Below, piece after piece: positions 52,580-60,642 of a stretch of DNA of 64,000 nucleotides. The notes beneath the pieces are model-generated. The model ran no database searches. It was not told the DNA's origin and saw only the letters and a program-made list of their open reading frames with translations. Origin of the DNA: Haloplanus sp. GDY1 (lineage in GTDB: Archaea > Halobacteriota > Halobacteria > Halobacteriales > Haloferacaceae); NCBI RefSeq assembly GCF_023703775.1, contig NZ_CP098514.1, positions 1,364,001 through 1,428,000 of the forward strand, read 5' to 3'. The number at the start of each line of letters is the position of its first letter. The first letter of the stretch is position 1. Made by a program: the position numbers and the translations under genes.

Positions 52580-53350
52580 GTGACCCCCGTCCGTCCCGAG
52601 TTCGTTCCCGATCCCTCGCAGTCCCGCGCGGAGATGGAGGCGCTCCAGCGGCGAGTGGCCGAGGCCGCCCGCTTCGACGACGACGTGGCGTTCGACCCGT
52701 CGGCCGTCTCGCTCGCCCCGGACGCGTCGCTCGACGGCGACCGGCCCATCGTCGCGGGCGTGGATCAGGCCTTCCTCGACGACCGGGCGGTCAGCGCCGT
52801 CGTCTGCCTGCGCGGCGGCGAGGTGGTCGAGCGCGCGCACGCGGTGACGCCCCTGGAGATTCCGTACGTGCCGGGACTGCTCTCCTTCCGGGAGGGCGGC
52901 CCGATCCTCGCGGCGTTCGAGGCGCTCTCGTCGGTGCCGGACCTCGTCGTCTTCGACGGGAGCGGCCGGATCCACTACCGGCAGGCCGGCCTCGCGACGC
53001 ACCTCGGCGTCGTCCTCGACGTCCCGAGCGTCGGCGTCGCGAAGAACCTGCTCTGTGGACGCGTCGAGGCCGACACCGACGGCCGCCCGGCGGGGTGGCG
53101 GGCGCCGGTGGTCGCCGACGAGGACGTGGACGCCCCCGCGGGGACCGTCCTCGGCTACGCCTACCAGTCGCGGCAGTACGATTCGAACCCGGTCGTCAAC
53201 CCGCTGTACGTGAGCCCGGGGCATCGGGTGAGCGCCGAGACGGCGGTGCGCCTCGTCGAGCGACTCCGTGACGGCTACAAGCTCCCGGAGCCGACGCGGC
53301 TGGCCGACGCGTACGCGGACGAGCGCAAGGCGGCCCTGGCGGAGGAGTAG
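52580..53350 (+). CDS. nfi: Endonuclease V
   Basis: The 256-residue enzyme cleaves DNA or RNA near deoxyinosine, repairing deaminated adenine. The motifs are GVDQAF (residue ~62, Asp), TPLEIPYVPGLLSFREG (Glu and the PYxPG wedge), and FDGSGRIHYRQAG (Asp and Gly-rich metal site). It has the usual length. It starts on GTG 4 nt after the rhomboid gene. Confidence 0.93.
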   Translation: MTPVRPEFVPDPSQSRAEMEALQRRVAEAARFDDDVAFDPSAVSLAPDASLDGDRPIVAGVDQAFLDDRAVSAVVCLRGGEVVERAHAVTPLEIPYVPGLLSFREGGPILAAFEALSSVPDLVVFDGSGRIHYRQAGLATHLGVVLDVPSVGVAKNLLCGRVEADTDGRPAGWRAPVVADEDVDAPAGTVLGYAYQSRQYDSNPVVNPLYVSPGHRVSAETAVRLVERLRDGYKLPEPTRLADAYADERKAALAEE

Positions 53351-53399
53351 TCGCGGGCGCTTCGTTCGTTTTAAGCCACATCTCCGCCACCTCCCGGTA

Positions 53400-54875
53400 A
53401 TGAGCGACGATCAGGAACTCGGGATCACCGAGTCGAAGGAACACAGCACCGGCGAGTGGTACGCCGAAGTCGTGCAGAAGGCGGGCCTCGCGAACTACGG
53501 GCCGGAGGGGATGAGCGGATTCATCGTCACGCGCCCGCGCGGATACGGGCTCTGGGAGACGATCCAGAACGAACTCGACGCCCGCTTCAAGTCGACCGGG
53601 GTGCAGAACGCCTACTTCCCGATGCTCATCCCGGAGTCGTACCTCGAACGCGAGAAGGACGTCGTCGAGGGATTCGACCCCGAGGTGGCGTGGGTCACGC
53701 AGGGTGGCTACGAGGAACTGGAGGAGCGACTCGCGGTCCGCCCCACCAGCGAGAGCATCATCGCGCCGTACCTGAGCCGGTGGATCCGGAGCCACCGCGA
53801 CCTCCCCATGCGCGTCAACCAGTGGTGTAGCGTGGTGCGGTGGGAGGCAACCGAGACCAAGCCGTTCTTCCGCACCAAGGAGTTCCTGTGGCAGGAGGGC
53901 CACACCGCACACGCGAGCGAGGCCGACGCCTGGGAGGAGACGACGACCCGACTCGACCAGTACGAGGAACTGTACGAGGACGTGCTGGCCATCCCCGTTC
54001 TTCGCGGGAAGAAACCCGAACACGACAAGTTCCCCGGCGCGGACACGACGACCACCGTCGAGGCGCTGATGCCGGACGGCAAGTCGGTGCAGGGCGCGAC
54101 CAGCCACTACCTCGGGCGGAGCTTCGCCGACGCCTTCGACATCACGTTCACCGACGAGGACGAGGACGAACGCGTGGCCCACACCACCTCGTGGGGGATC
54201 TCCTGGCGGGCGCTCGGCGCGCTCATCATGACCCACAGCGACGATCAGGGACTCGTCCTGCCGCCGACGATGGCGCCCGAACAGGTCGTCATCGTCCCCA
54301 TCTGGCAGGAGGAGACCAAAGACGACGTGCTGGCGTACGCGGAGGGCATCGCCGACGACCTGCGAGCCGCGGGCGTGCGCGTCGAACTCGACGACCGCGA
54401 CGAGCGCAACCCCGGCTTCAAGTTCAACGAGTGGGAGCTGAAGGGGGTCCCACTCCGGATCGAGATCGGTCCCAACGAGGAGGCGGAGGGGACGGCCACG
54501 CTCGTCCACCGACCGGACGGCGAGTCGGCCGGCGTCGACCGCGAGGGCATCGCCGACACCGTGGCCGACCACCTCGACACGGTCTACGCCAAACTCTACG
54601 CCGCCGCCGAGGAGAACCTGACCGAGAACGTCCGCGAGGCGTCGGATCGCGCGGGGATCCTCGGCACCATCGGACAGCACGGCGGCTACGTCAAGGCGCC
54701 GTGGTGTGGCGACGAGGACTGCGAGGCGGCGGTCAAAGAGCAGGTGGCCGCGGAGATCGTCCTCGTCCCCTTCGAGGGGAGCGAGAGCGACACCGAACCG
54801 ATCCACGACGGCGAGACCTGCGCGCTCTGTGACGACGACGCCGTCGAGACGGCCTACTTCGCCCGGTCGTACTGA
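53400..54875 (+). CDS. proS: Prolyl-tRNA synthetase, archaeal/eukaryotic type
   Basis: The 491-residue class II enzyme attaches proline to tRNA-Pro. Motif 2 reads FRTKEFLWQEGHTAH (residue ~157), and motif 3 has GATSHYLG-like sequence. A C-terminal zinc-type domain includes CGDEDC and CALC, as expected for archaeal ProRS without the bacterial editing domain. The ATG at 53400 follows gttttaag (53368-53375) by about 25-32 nt, a leaderless start. Confidence 0.96.
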   Translation: MSDDQELGITESKEHSTGEWYAEVVQKAGLANYGPEGMSGFIVTRPRGYGLWETIQNELDARFKSTGVQNAYFPMLIPESYLEREKDVVEGFDPEVAWVTQGGYEELEERLAVRPTSESIIAPYLSRWIRSHRDLPMRVNQWCSVVRWEATETKPFFRTKEFLWQEGHTAHASEADAWEETTTRLDQYEELYEDVLAIPVLRGKKPEHDKFPGADTTTTVEALMPDGKSVQGATSHYLGRSFADAFDITFTDEDEDERVAHTTSWGISWRALGALIMTHSDDQGLVLPPTMAPEQVVIVPIWQEETKDDVLAYAEGIADDLRAAGVRVELDDRDERNPGFKFNEWELKGVPLRIEIGPNEEAEGTATLVHRPDGESAGVDREGIADTVADHLDTVYAKLYAAAEENLTENVREASDRAGILGTIGQHGGYVKAPWCGDEDCEAAVKEQVAAEIVLVPFEGSESDTEPIHDGETCALCDDDAVETAYFARSY

Positions 54876-54918
54876 TCGCCCGGCGGTACCGCCGGTTCGA
54901 CCGAATTAATCGTTATCT

Positions 54919-54932
54919 ACCTTCGCTAAGGT
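54919..54932. other. Small hairpin in the proS-gltB gap
   Basis: The sequence acctt-cgct-aaggt (54919-54932) forms a five-base-pair stem with a four-base loop, followed by a T-containing tctttg. It may help end proS transcription. The rest of the 148-nt gap is A/T-rich, with a tatatatt run at about 54952-54959 and a cttacgg element. Confidence 0.3.
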
Positions 54933-55002
54933 CTTTGCCCATGTTTGTATGATATATATTGCCTTGTATGTGATTAGTGAAGCCTTACGGTAACAGGAAC
55001 AA

Positions 55003-55011
55003 GCTAATAAG
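55003..55011 (+). promoter_or_regulatory. TATA-like element of gltB
   Basis: The sequence gctaataag (55003-55011) is 22-30 nt upstream of the ATG at 55033, matching archaeal TATA spacing for a leaderless message and favouring 55033 over the earlier ATG at 55024 (13-21 nt away). Confidence 0.45.
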
Positions 55012-55032
55012 TGGGTACGTGGTATGGCGGTT

Positions 55033-58000
55033 ATGACCAAGCCGCGGAGAGACGCCCACGCCGATCAGCGGGGGCTGGCGGACCCCACCGACGAGCGATC
55101 GAACTGTGGTGTCGGTGTCGTGCTCGACCTGGACGGCGGTGACTCCCACCAGACGGTCGCCGACGGTATCGACCTGCTCATCAACCTCGAACATCGCGGG
55201 ACGACCGGCGCGGAGGAGGCCACCGGCGACGGCGCCGGGATCATGATCCAGCGCCCGGACGAGTTCTTCGAGGACGTCGTCGACGCGGACCTGTCCGGCA
55301 CCTACGCGGTCGGGTCGGTCTTCATGCCCCAGGACGGGGCGGCCCGACAGGGCCTCATGACCATCTTCGAGCGGACGATGGCCGAACACGGCCTCGAAGT
55401 GTTCCACTGGCGGGACGTGCCGACGGACAACCACGAACTCGGCCAGACCGCCCTGGACTCCGAGCCGTACGTCCAGCAGCCGTTCGTCCGGCCGGCCGAA
55501 GAGATGGACGACGACGACTTCGACCGCGCGCTCTACGTCGCCCGACGCGCCGTCGAGAACGCCATCGAGGAACTCGACTCGGCCGGCGCCGGCCGGTTCT
55601 ACATCTGTTCGCTCGACCGCAAGACCCTCGTCTACAAGGGGCTCCTGAAGGCCACGCAACTCCCGACCTACTACCCGGACCTCGTTGACGAGCGCGTGAA
55701 GTCGACGCTCGTGCTCGTCCACGCGCGCTTCTCGACGAACACGCTCGGCGCGTGGCACCTCGCTCACCCCTACCGGAACATCATCCACAACGGCGAGTTC
55801 AACACCATCCGGGGCAACATCAACTGGATGCGCGCCCGGGAGACGGACCTCGAACACCCCGACTTCGGCGAGGACATCGACACGCTCAAGCCGATCATCA
55901 ACGACCCCAACCAGAGCGACACCGCCTCCGTCGACAACGCGCTCGAACTGCTCGTGCAGGGCGGTCGTGACCTCCCCCACGCGCTCCGGATGCTCATCCC
56001 CGAGGCCTTCCGCAAGGACGACGCGATGAGCCAGGAGCGCAAGGACTTCTACGACTACCACGCGAGCCTCGTCGAGCCGTGGGACGGCCCGGCGCTCGTC
56101 GTCGGCACCGACGGCGACCAGGTCGCCGCCGCCCTCGACCGCAACGGCCTCCGGCCCTGTCGGTACGACGTGACCGAGGACGACCGTCTCATCATGGCGA
56201 GCGAGGCCGGCGCGCTCGACATCGACCCCTCGAACATCGAGGAGCGCCACCGGCTCCAGCCCGGCCAGTTGCTCGTCGCCGACCCCGAGGAGGGACGCGT
56301 CGTCCCCGACGACGAGGTGTTCGACGAACTCACCGACGAGAAGTACGGCGAGTGGGTCGGCCGCGAGCAGCGCCACCTCGACGAGTCGGCCGAGACCGAC
56401 TACGAACCGCGCGACCGGATCGAGTCGCTGCGCTCCCAGCAGTCGGCCTTCGGCTACACCTACGACCAGCTCGACCACCTCGTCGAGCCGATGGCCAAGG
56501 ACGGCAAGGACCCCGTCGGCTCGATGGGCGACGACACGCCCCTGTCGGTGCTCTCCGACTTCAACCGTCCGCTGTTCACCTACTTCAAACAGCTGTTCGC
56601 GCAGGTGTCGAACCCGCCCATCGACTACATCCGCGAGGAACTGGTGACGAGCCTGGAGTCGCGGCTCGGCCCCCAGCGCAACCTGCTGGACGAGACGCCG
56701 GAACACGCCCGCCAGCTGGTCGTCGACTCGCCGGTCCTGACCGACGCCCAGACGGCGGAGATCAAGGACCTCGACGGCGAGTTCAGTTCGACCGTCGTCG
56801 ACATGACCTACGAGCGGGGCGGCGACCTGGAGAGTGCAGTCGAGCGCCTCCGCCGCGACGCGCGCGAGGCCATCGAGGACGGCGCCGACATCGTCGTCCT
56901 CTCGGACCGCAACACGGGACCGGATCGGGTGCCCGTCCCCAGCCTGCTCGCGACCGGCGGCGTCCACCACGCGCTCGTCCGCAACGGCCTCCGCAACCAC
57001 GCCGGCCTCGCCGTCGAGTCCGGCGACCCCCGCGAGGTCCACCACCTCGCGACCCTCGTCGGCTACGGCGCCGACGCGGTGAACCCCTATCTCGCCTACC
57101 AGAGCATCTCCGACATCGTCGCCGGTCCCGACGGCGCCGACGAGTCGGTGGCCATCGGCCAGTACAAGAAGGCCCTCGAGGACGGCCTCCTGAAGACGAT
57201 GGCGAAGATGGGCATCTCCACCGTCGAGAGCTACCAGGGCGCCCAGATCTTCGAGGCCGTCGGCCTCTCTTCGGACTTCGTCCGCGAGTACTTCGAGGGG
57301 ACGGAGATCCGAACCGAGGGCATCGGCATCGAGCAACTCGAAGACGACCTGGAGACGCGACACGCGGTCGCCTTCGAGGACGACCCCGAACTGGAGCGCC
57401 AGGGCGAGTACGAACACCGGTCGAACGGCATCCACCACCAGTGGAACCCCAAGACCGTCGGCACGCTCCAGCAGGCGGTCCGCTCGGGGAGCTACGAGAA
57501 ATACCAGGAGTTCGCGGAGCTCATCAACGACCAGCAGGAGAACCTCCAGACCCTGCGCGGGCTGCTGGAGTTCGATAGCGACCGCGAGTCGATTCCGCTG
57601 GAGGAGGTCCAGCCGGTCCACGAAATCGTCGAGCGCTTCTCGACGGCCGCCATGTCGCTCGGGTCACTCTCGCCGGAGGCCCACGAGACCAACTCCATCG
57701 CCATGAACCGCCTCGGCGGCAAGTCCAACACGGGCGAGGGCGGCGAACCGCCGGAGCGGTTCGGCACCGAGAAGGAGTGCAACATCAAGCAGGTCGCCTC
57801 CGGCCGGTTCGGCGTCACCTCCAATTACCTCTCCTCGGCCGACGAACTCCAGATCAAGATGGCCCAGGGCTCCAAGCCCGGCGAGGGCGGGCACCTCCCC
57901 GGCAAGAAGGTCAACGAGATGATCGCGCACGTCCGCTACTCCACGCCGGGCGTCGGCCTCATCTCGCCCCCGCCGCTGCACGACATCTACTCCATCGAGG

Positions 58001-59565
58001 ACCTCAAGCAGTTGATCCACGACCTGAAGACCGCCAACCCCGAGGCGGACATCAACGTGAAACTCGTCGCCGAGGCGGGCATCGGCACCATCGCCGCCGG
58101 CGTCGCGAAGGCCAACGCCGACGTGGTCCACATCTCGGGCCACTCCGGCGGCACCGGCGCGTCGCCCAAGACGTCCATCAAGAACGCGGGCCTCCCGTGG
58201 GAACTCGGCGTCGCCGAGGCCAACCAGATGCTCCGCGCGACGGGGCTCCGTGACCGCATCCGCGTCTCCACCGACGGCGGCATGATGACCGGTCGCGACG
58301 TCGCCGTCGCGGCGCTGCTCGGCGCCGAGGAGTACGTCTTCGGGACGGCCAGTCTCATCACCTCCGGCTGCGTGATGGCGCGCATCTGTCACACCAACAA
58401 CTGCCCGACCGGGGTCGCCACGCAGGACGAGGACCTCCGCGAGCGCTTCTCCGGCCAGCCGGATCACGTCATCAACTACATGGTCTTCCTCGCGCAGGAA
58501 CTGCGGGAGATCATGGCCGACCTCGGCTTCCGCACGGTCGACGAGATGATCGGTCGGCCGGAGCTCCTCGAACAGGTCGAGACCGATCACCCCAAGGCCA
58601 AACACCTCGACCTCTCGGCCATCATCGCCGAACCCGAGGGCGGGGAGCGCCACAAGGTCCGCGAGCAGAAACACGCGGACGTCGACAGTCACCTGGATCA
58701 CGACCTGATCGGAGCGGCCACGGACGCCATCGAGGAGGGCGAACCCGTCCACCTCCGGCAGGACATCTCCAACGGGGACCGCGCGGTGGGTGCCATGCTC
58801 TCGAACCGCATCTCGCAGCGCTACGGCGAGAGCGGCCTGCCCGAGGACACCATCTCCTGTACGTTCGACGGCATCGCCGGCCAGAGCTTCGGCGCCTTCC
58901 TCGCGAACGGCGTGACGATGGAGCTCGTCGGCGGCGCCAACGACTACGTGGGCAAGGGGCTCTCCGGCGGTAAGGTGATCGTCCGGACGCCCGAGACGGC
59001 CGCCTACGAACCCGAGGACAACATCCTCGTCGGCAACGTCGCCCTCTACGGCGCCACGCAGGGCGAACTCTACGTCAACGGGCTGGCGGGCGAGCGCTTC
59101 GCCGTCCGCAACAGCGGCGTGAAGGCCGTCGTCGAGGGCGTCGGCGACCACGGCTGTGAGTACATGACCGGCGGCGTCGTGGCCGTCCTCGGCGACACGG
59201 GGCGGAACTTCGCGGCCGGGATGTCCGGCGGCGTTGCCTACGTCTACGACCCCGACGGCGAGTTCGAGGACCGCGCCAACGAGGGCATGGTGACAATCCA
59301 CCACGACCTGGAGGACGCCGACGAGGCGATGCTCCGCCGACTCGTCGAGAACCACGCGGAGTACACCGACAGCGACCGCGCGGCGGCGCTCCTCTCCGAC
59401 TGGGGGACCGAGGTGCGGAACTTCACGAAGGTGATGCCCGACGCCTACGCGGAGGTCATCGCCGAGGAGAGCCGCGAGGACGTGCGCAACGAACTGCCCG
59501 AACCGGCGTCGGCGGCCGGGGGCGGCGAAATCGGCGCCGGAACGGTGCAGACCGGCGACGACTGA
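55033..59565 (+). CDS. gltB: Glutamate synthase, large subunit
   Basis: This is a 1,510-residue glutamate synthase alpha subunit. The N-terminal glutamine amidotransferase domain begins at the nucleophile Cys in ERSNCGVGVV, which normally becomes the first residue after propeptide removal. The centre has the FMN-binding synthase domain with ISGHSGGTGASP, and a Cys cluster CVMARICHTNNCPTGVA for a 3Fe-4S centre (about residues 1113-1126). The C-terminal GXGXG region ends it. It makes glutamate from 2-oxoglutarate and glutamine nitrogen. No small subunit lies nearby, so the electron donor may be ferredoxin or a separately encoded GltD. An alternative start at 55024 is possible. Confidence 0.95.
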   Translation: MTKPRRDAHADQRGLADPTDERSNCGVGVVLDLDGGDSHQTVADGIDLLINLEHRGTTGAEEATGDGAGIMIQRPDEFFEDVVDADLSGTYAVGSVFMPQDGAARQGLMTIFERTMAEHGLEVFHWRDVPTDNHELGQTALDSEPYVQQPFVRPAEEMDDDDFDRALYVARRAVENAIEELDSAGAGRFYICSLDRKTLVYKGLLKATQLPTYYPDLVDERVKSTLVLVHARFSTNTLGAWHLAHPYRNIIHNGEFNTIRGNINWMRARETDLEHPDFGEDIDTLKPIINDPNQSDTASVDNALELLVQGGRDLPHALRMLIPEAFRKDDAMSQERKDFYDYHASLVEPWDGPALVVGTDGDQVAAALDRNGLRPCRYDVTEDDRLIMASEAGALDIDPSNIEERHRLQPGQLLVADPEEGRVVPDDEVFDELTDEKYGEWVGREQRHLDESAETDYEPRDRIESLRSQQSAFGYTYDQLDHLVEPMAKDGKDPVGSMGDDTPLSVLSDFNRPLFTYFKQLFAQVSNPPIDYIREELVTSLESRLGPQRNLLDETPEHARQLVVDSPVLTDAQTAEIKDLDGEFSSTVVDMTYERGGDLESAVERLRRDAREAIEDGADIVVLSDRNTGPDRVPVPSLLATGGVHHALVRNGLRNHAGLAVESGDPREVHHLATLVGYGADAVNPYLAYQSISDIVAGPDGADESVAIGQYKKALEDGLLKTMAKMGISTVESYQGAQIFEAVGLSSDFVREYFEGTEIRTEGIGIEQLEDDLETRHAVAFEDDPELERQGEYEHRSNGIHHQWNPKTVGTLQQAVRSGSYEKYQEFAELINDQQENLQTLRGLLEFDSDRESIPLEEVQPVHEIVERFSTAAMSLGSLSPEAHETNSIAMNRLGGKSNTGEGGEPPERFGTEKECNIKQVASGRFGVTSNYLSSADELQIKMAQGSKPGEGGHLPGKKVNEMIAHVRYSTPGVGLISPPPLHDIYSIEDLKQLIHDLKTANPEADINVKLVAEAGIGTIAAGVAKANADVVHISGHSGGTGASPKTSIKNAGLPWELGVAEANQMLRATGLRDRIRVSTDGGMMTGRDVAVAALLGAEEYVFGTASLITSGCVMARICHTNNCPTGVATQDEDLRERFSGQPDHVINYMVFLAQELREIMADLGFRTVDEMIGRPELLEQVETDHPKAKHLDLSAIIAEPEGGERHKVREQKHADVDSHLDHDLIGAATDAIEEGEPVHLRQDISNGDRAVGAMLSNRISQRYGESGLPEDTISCTFDGIAGQSFGAFLANGVTMELVGGANDYVGKGLSGGKVIVRTPETAAYEPEDNILVGNVALYGATQGELYVNGLAGERFAVRNSGVKAVVEGVGDHGCEYMTGGVVAVLGDTGRNFAAGMSGGVAYVYDPDGEFEDRANEGMVTIHHDLEDADEAMLRRLVENHAEYTDSDRAAALLSDWGTEVRNFTKVMPDAYAEVIAEESREDVRNELPEPASAAGGGEIGAGTVQTGDD

Positions 59566-59643
59566 GACGATTACCGCTTCCCGGTGGGTCGCCGGAACGT
59601 CTGGCGACCCACCGGAACTGACGGACAATGCGCCGTAGGGGGA

Positions 59644-60342
59644 CTAGGACCCGTCCGGGTCGTCGCTCCGCTCTTCGATCCCCGGGACCTCCTCTTCGAG
59701 CCACTCGCGGAACCACGTGACCCGCTTGAGTCGCTGGTGGGCGATGCCCTCCGCGGCGTCGCTCTCCACGCGCTTCGACGCGTCGCGGCCGCGTTCGAGA
59801 ACCCGGTCGATCATCTCGCCGGCGTCCATGTGGGTCCGCGACTCGTAGCCCATCCGGAGGAGCATCAACACCGCGCCGTTCGCGCCCACCTTGTCGAGGA
59901 TGTCGGCCTCGATGAGACAGCGCGTCTCCAGCGAGACGTCCTCCAGCGGTCCCTGATAGGAGTGGTCCCGAACCGACTGGGTCACCTGATCGACGAACGA
60001 CTGGGGATACTCGCCGTGCGCGGTGAGATACTCGCGGGCGACGCGAGCGCCCTCGTCGGCGTGACGCTCCTGTTCGGCCTCGAGTTTCGCGATGTCGTGA
60101 AAGAGCGCCGCGACGCGAACCACGTCGACGTCGGCACCCTCGCGGCTGGCGATCTCGGTCGACAGATCCACCACGTTCAACGTGTGGTTGAAGCGGTACT
60201 CGGCGCTGTGCCACGGATACCACCGCATCCGTCCGCCGTCGCGCTCGTTCTCGACGCTCGCGGAGAGGTAATCCGAGACGAACCGCTTCATCTCCTCGAA
60301 CTCCTCGTCGGAGACGGCGGACTCCTTGATCTCAACCCCCAC
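59644..60342 (-). CDS. HD domain phosphohydrolase
   Basis: The 232-residue protein has an HD domain with the metal site RFNHTLNVV, LFHDIAKLE and the later DILDKVGA. The family hydrolyses nucleotides or phosphates; the substrate is unknown. It is cytoplasmic. It ends 79 nt beyond gltB on the opposite strand and begins 81 nt from the small membrane gene. A TATA-like attaaaa is not obvious before its start, so regulation is unclear. Confidence 0.85.
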   Translation of the reverse strand: MGVEIKESAVSDEEFEEMKRFVSDYLSASVENERDGGRMRWYPWHSAEYRFNHTLNVVDLSTEIASREGADVDVVRVAALFHDIAKLEAEQERHADEGARVAREYLTAHGEYPQSFVDQVTQSVRDHSYQGPLEDVSLETRCLIEADILDKVGANGAVLMLLRMGYESRTHMDAGEMIDRVLERGRDASKRVESDAAEGIAHQRLKRVTWFREWLEEEVPGIEERSDDPDGS

Positions 60343-60423
60343 GATCCCACCTCCATTGCGTTCGTGCGTCTCTCATTGTCGAAAAAAGGGGTGTTCGACT
60401 ATTAGGCGTTACGACAACGTCGG

Positions 60424-60642
60424 TCAGATCGACCCGGCCGACAGCAGAACGACGAGCGCGTAGAGGTAGACGAGACAGACGATGACGTTCCGCTTCGGCG
60501 CCCGCGGTCGCATCCCGGGAAGGCGGACGAACCAGAACCCCACCGCGACGAGTGCCACCGTCCAGAGCGACGTCGGCGAGCCACGGACGGCCCGCACGAA
60601 TCGGCTGATCGCGCGGGGAAGATCGAATTTTCCGACGGTCAT
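60424..60642 (-). CDS. Small membrane protein of the surface-protein operon
   Basis: The 72-residue protein has two hydrophobic helices (about residues 25-45 and 52-70) and a positively charged loop with MRPRAPKRN. Its ATG overlaps the stop of the Ser/Asp-rich protein gene by four bases (ATGA), so it is translated after it. I do not recognise the family. It may aid export or anchoring of the surface proteins. Confidence 0.6.
   Translation of the reverse strand: MTVGKFDLPRAISRFVRAVRGSPTSLWTVALVAVGFWFVRLPGMRPRAPKRNVIVCLVYLYALVVLLSAGSI

Noticed and set aside
54940-55000. A/T-rich stretch before gltB considered as a repeat array or mobile element edge
   Set aside because: No repeat units or inverted ends are present; it fits an ordinary promoter region.
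54985-57621. 878-codon open frame antisense to gltB
   Set aside because: It is a codon-phase shadow of gltB; the product is a Val/Asp/Arg-rich low-complexity sequence with no family features.
57664-59628. 654-codon open frame antisense to gltB's end
   Set aside because: Shadow of gltB; no recognisable domain.
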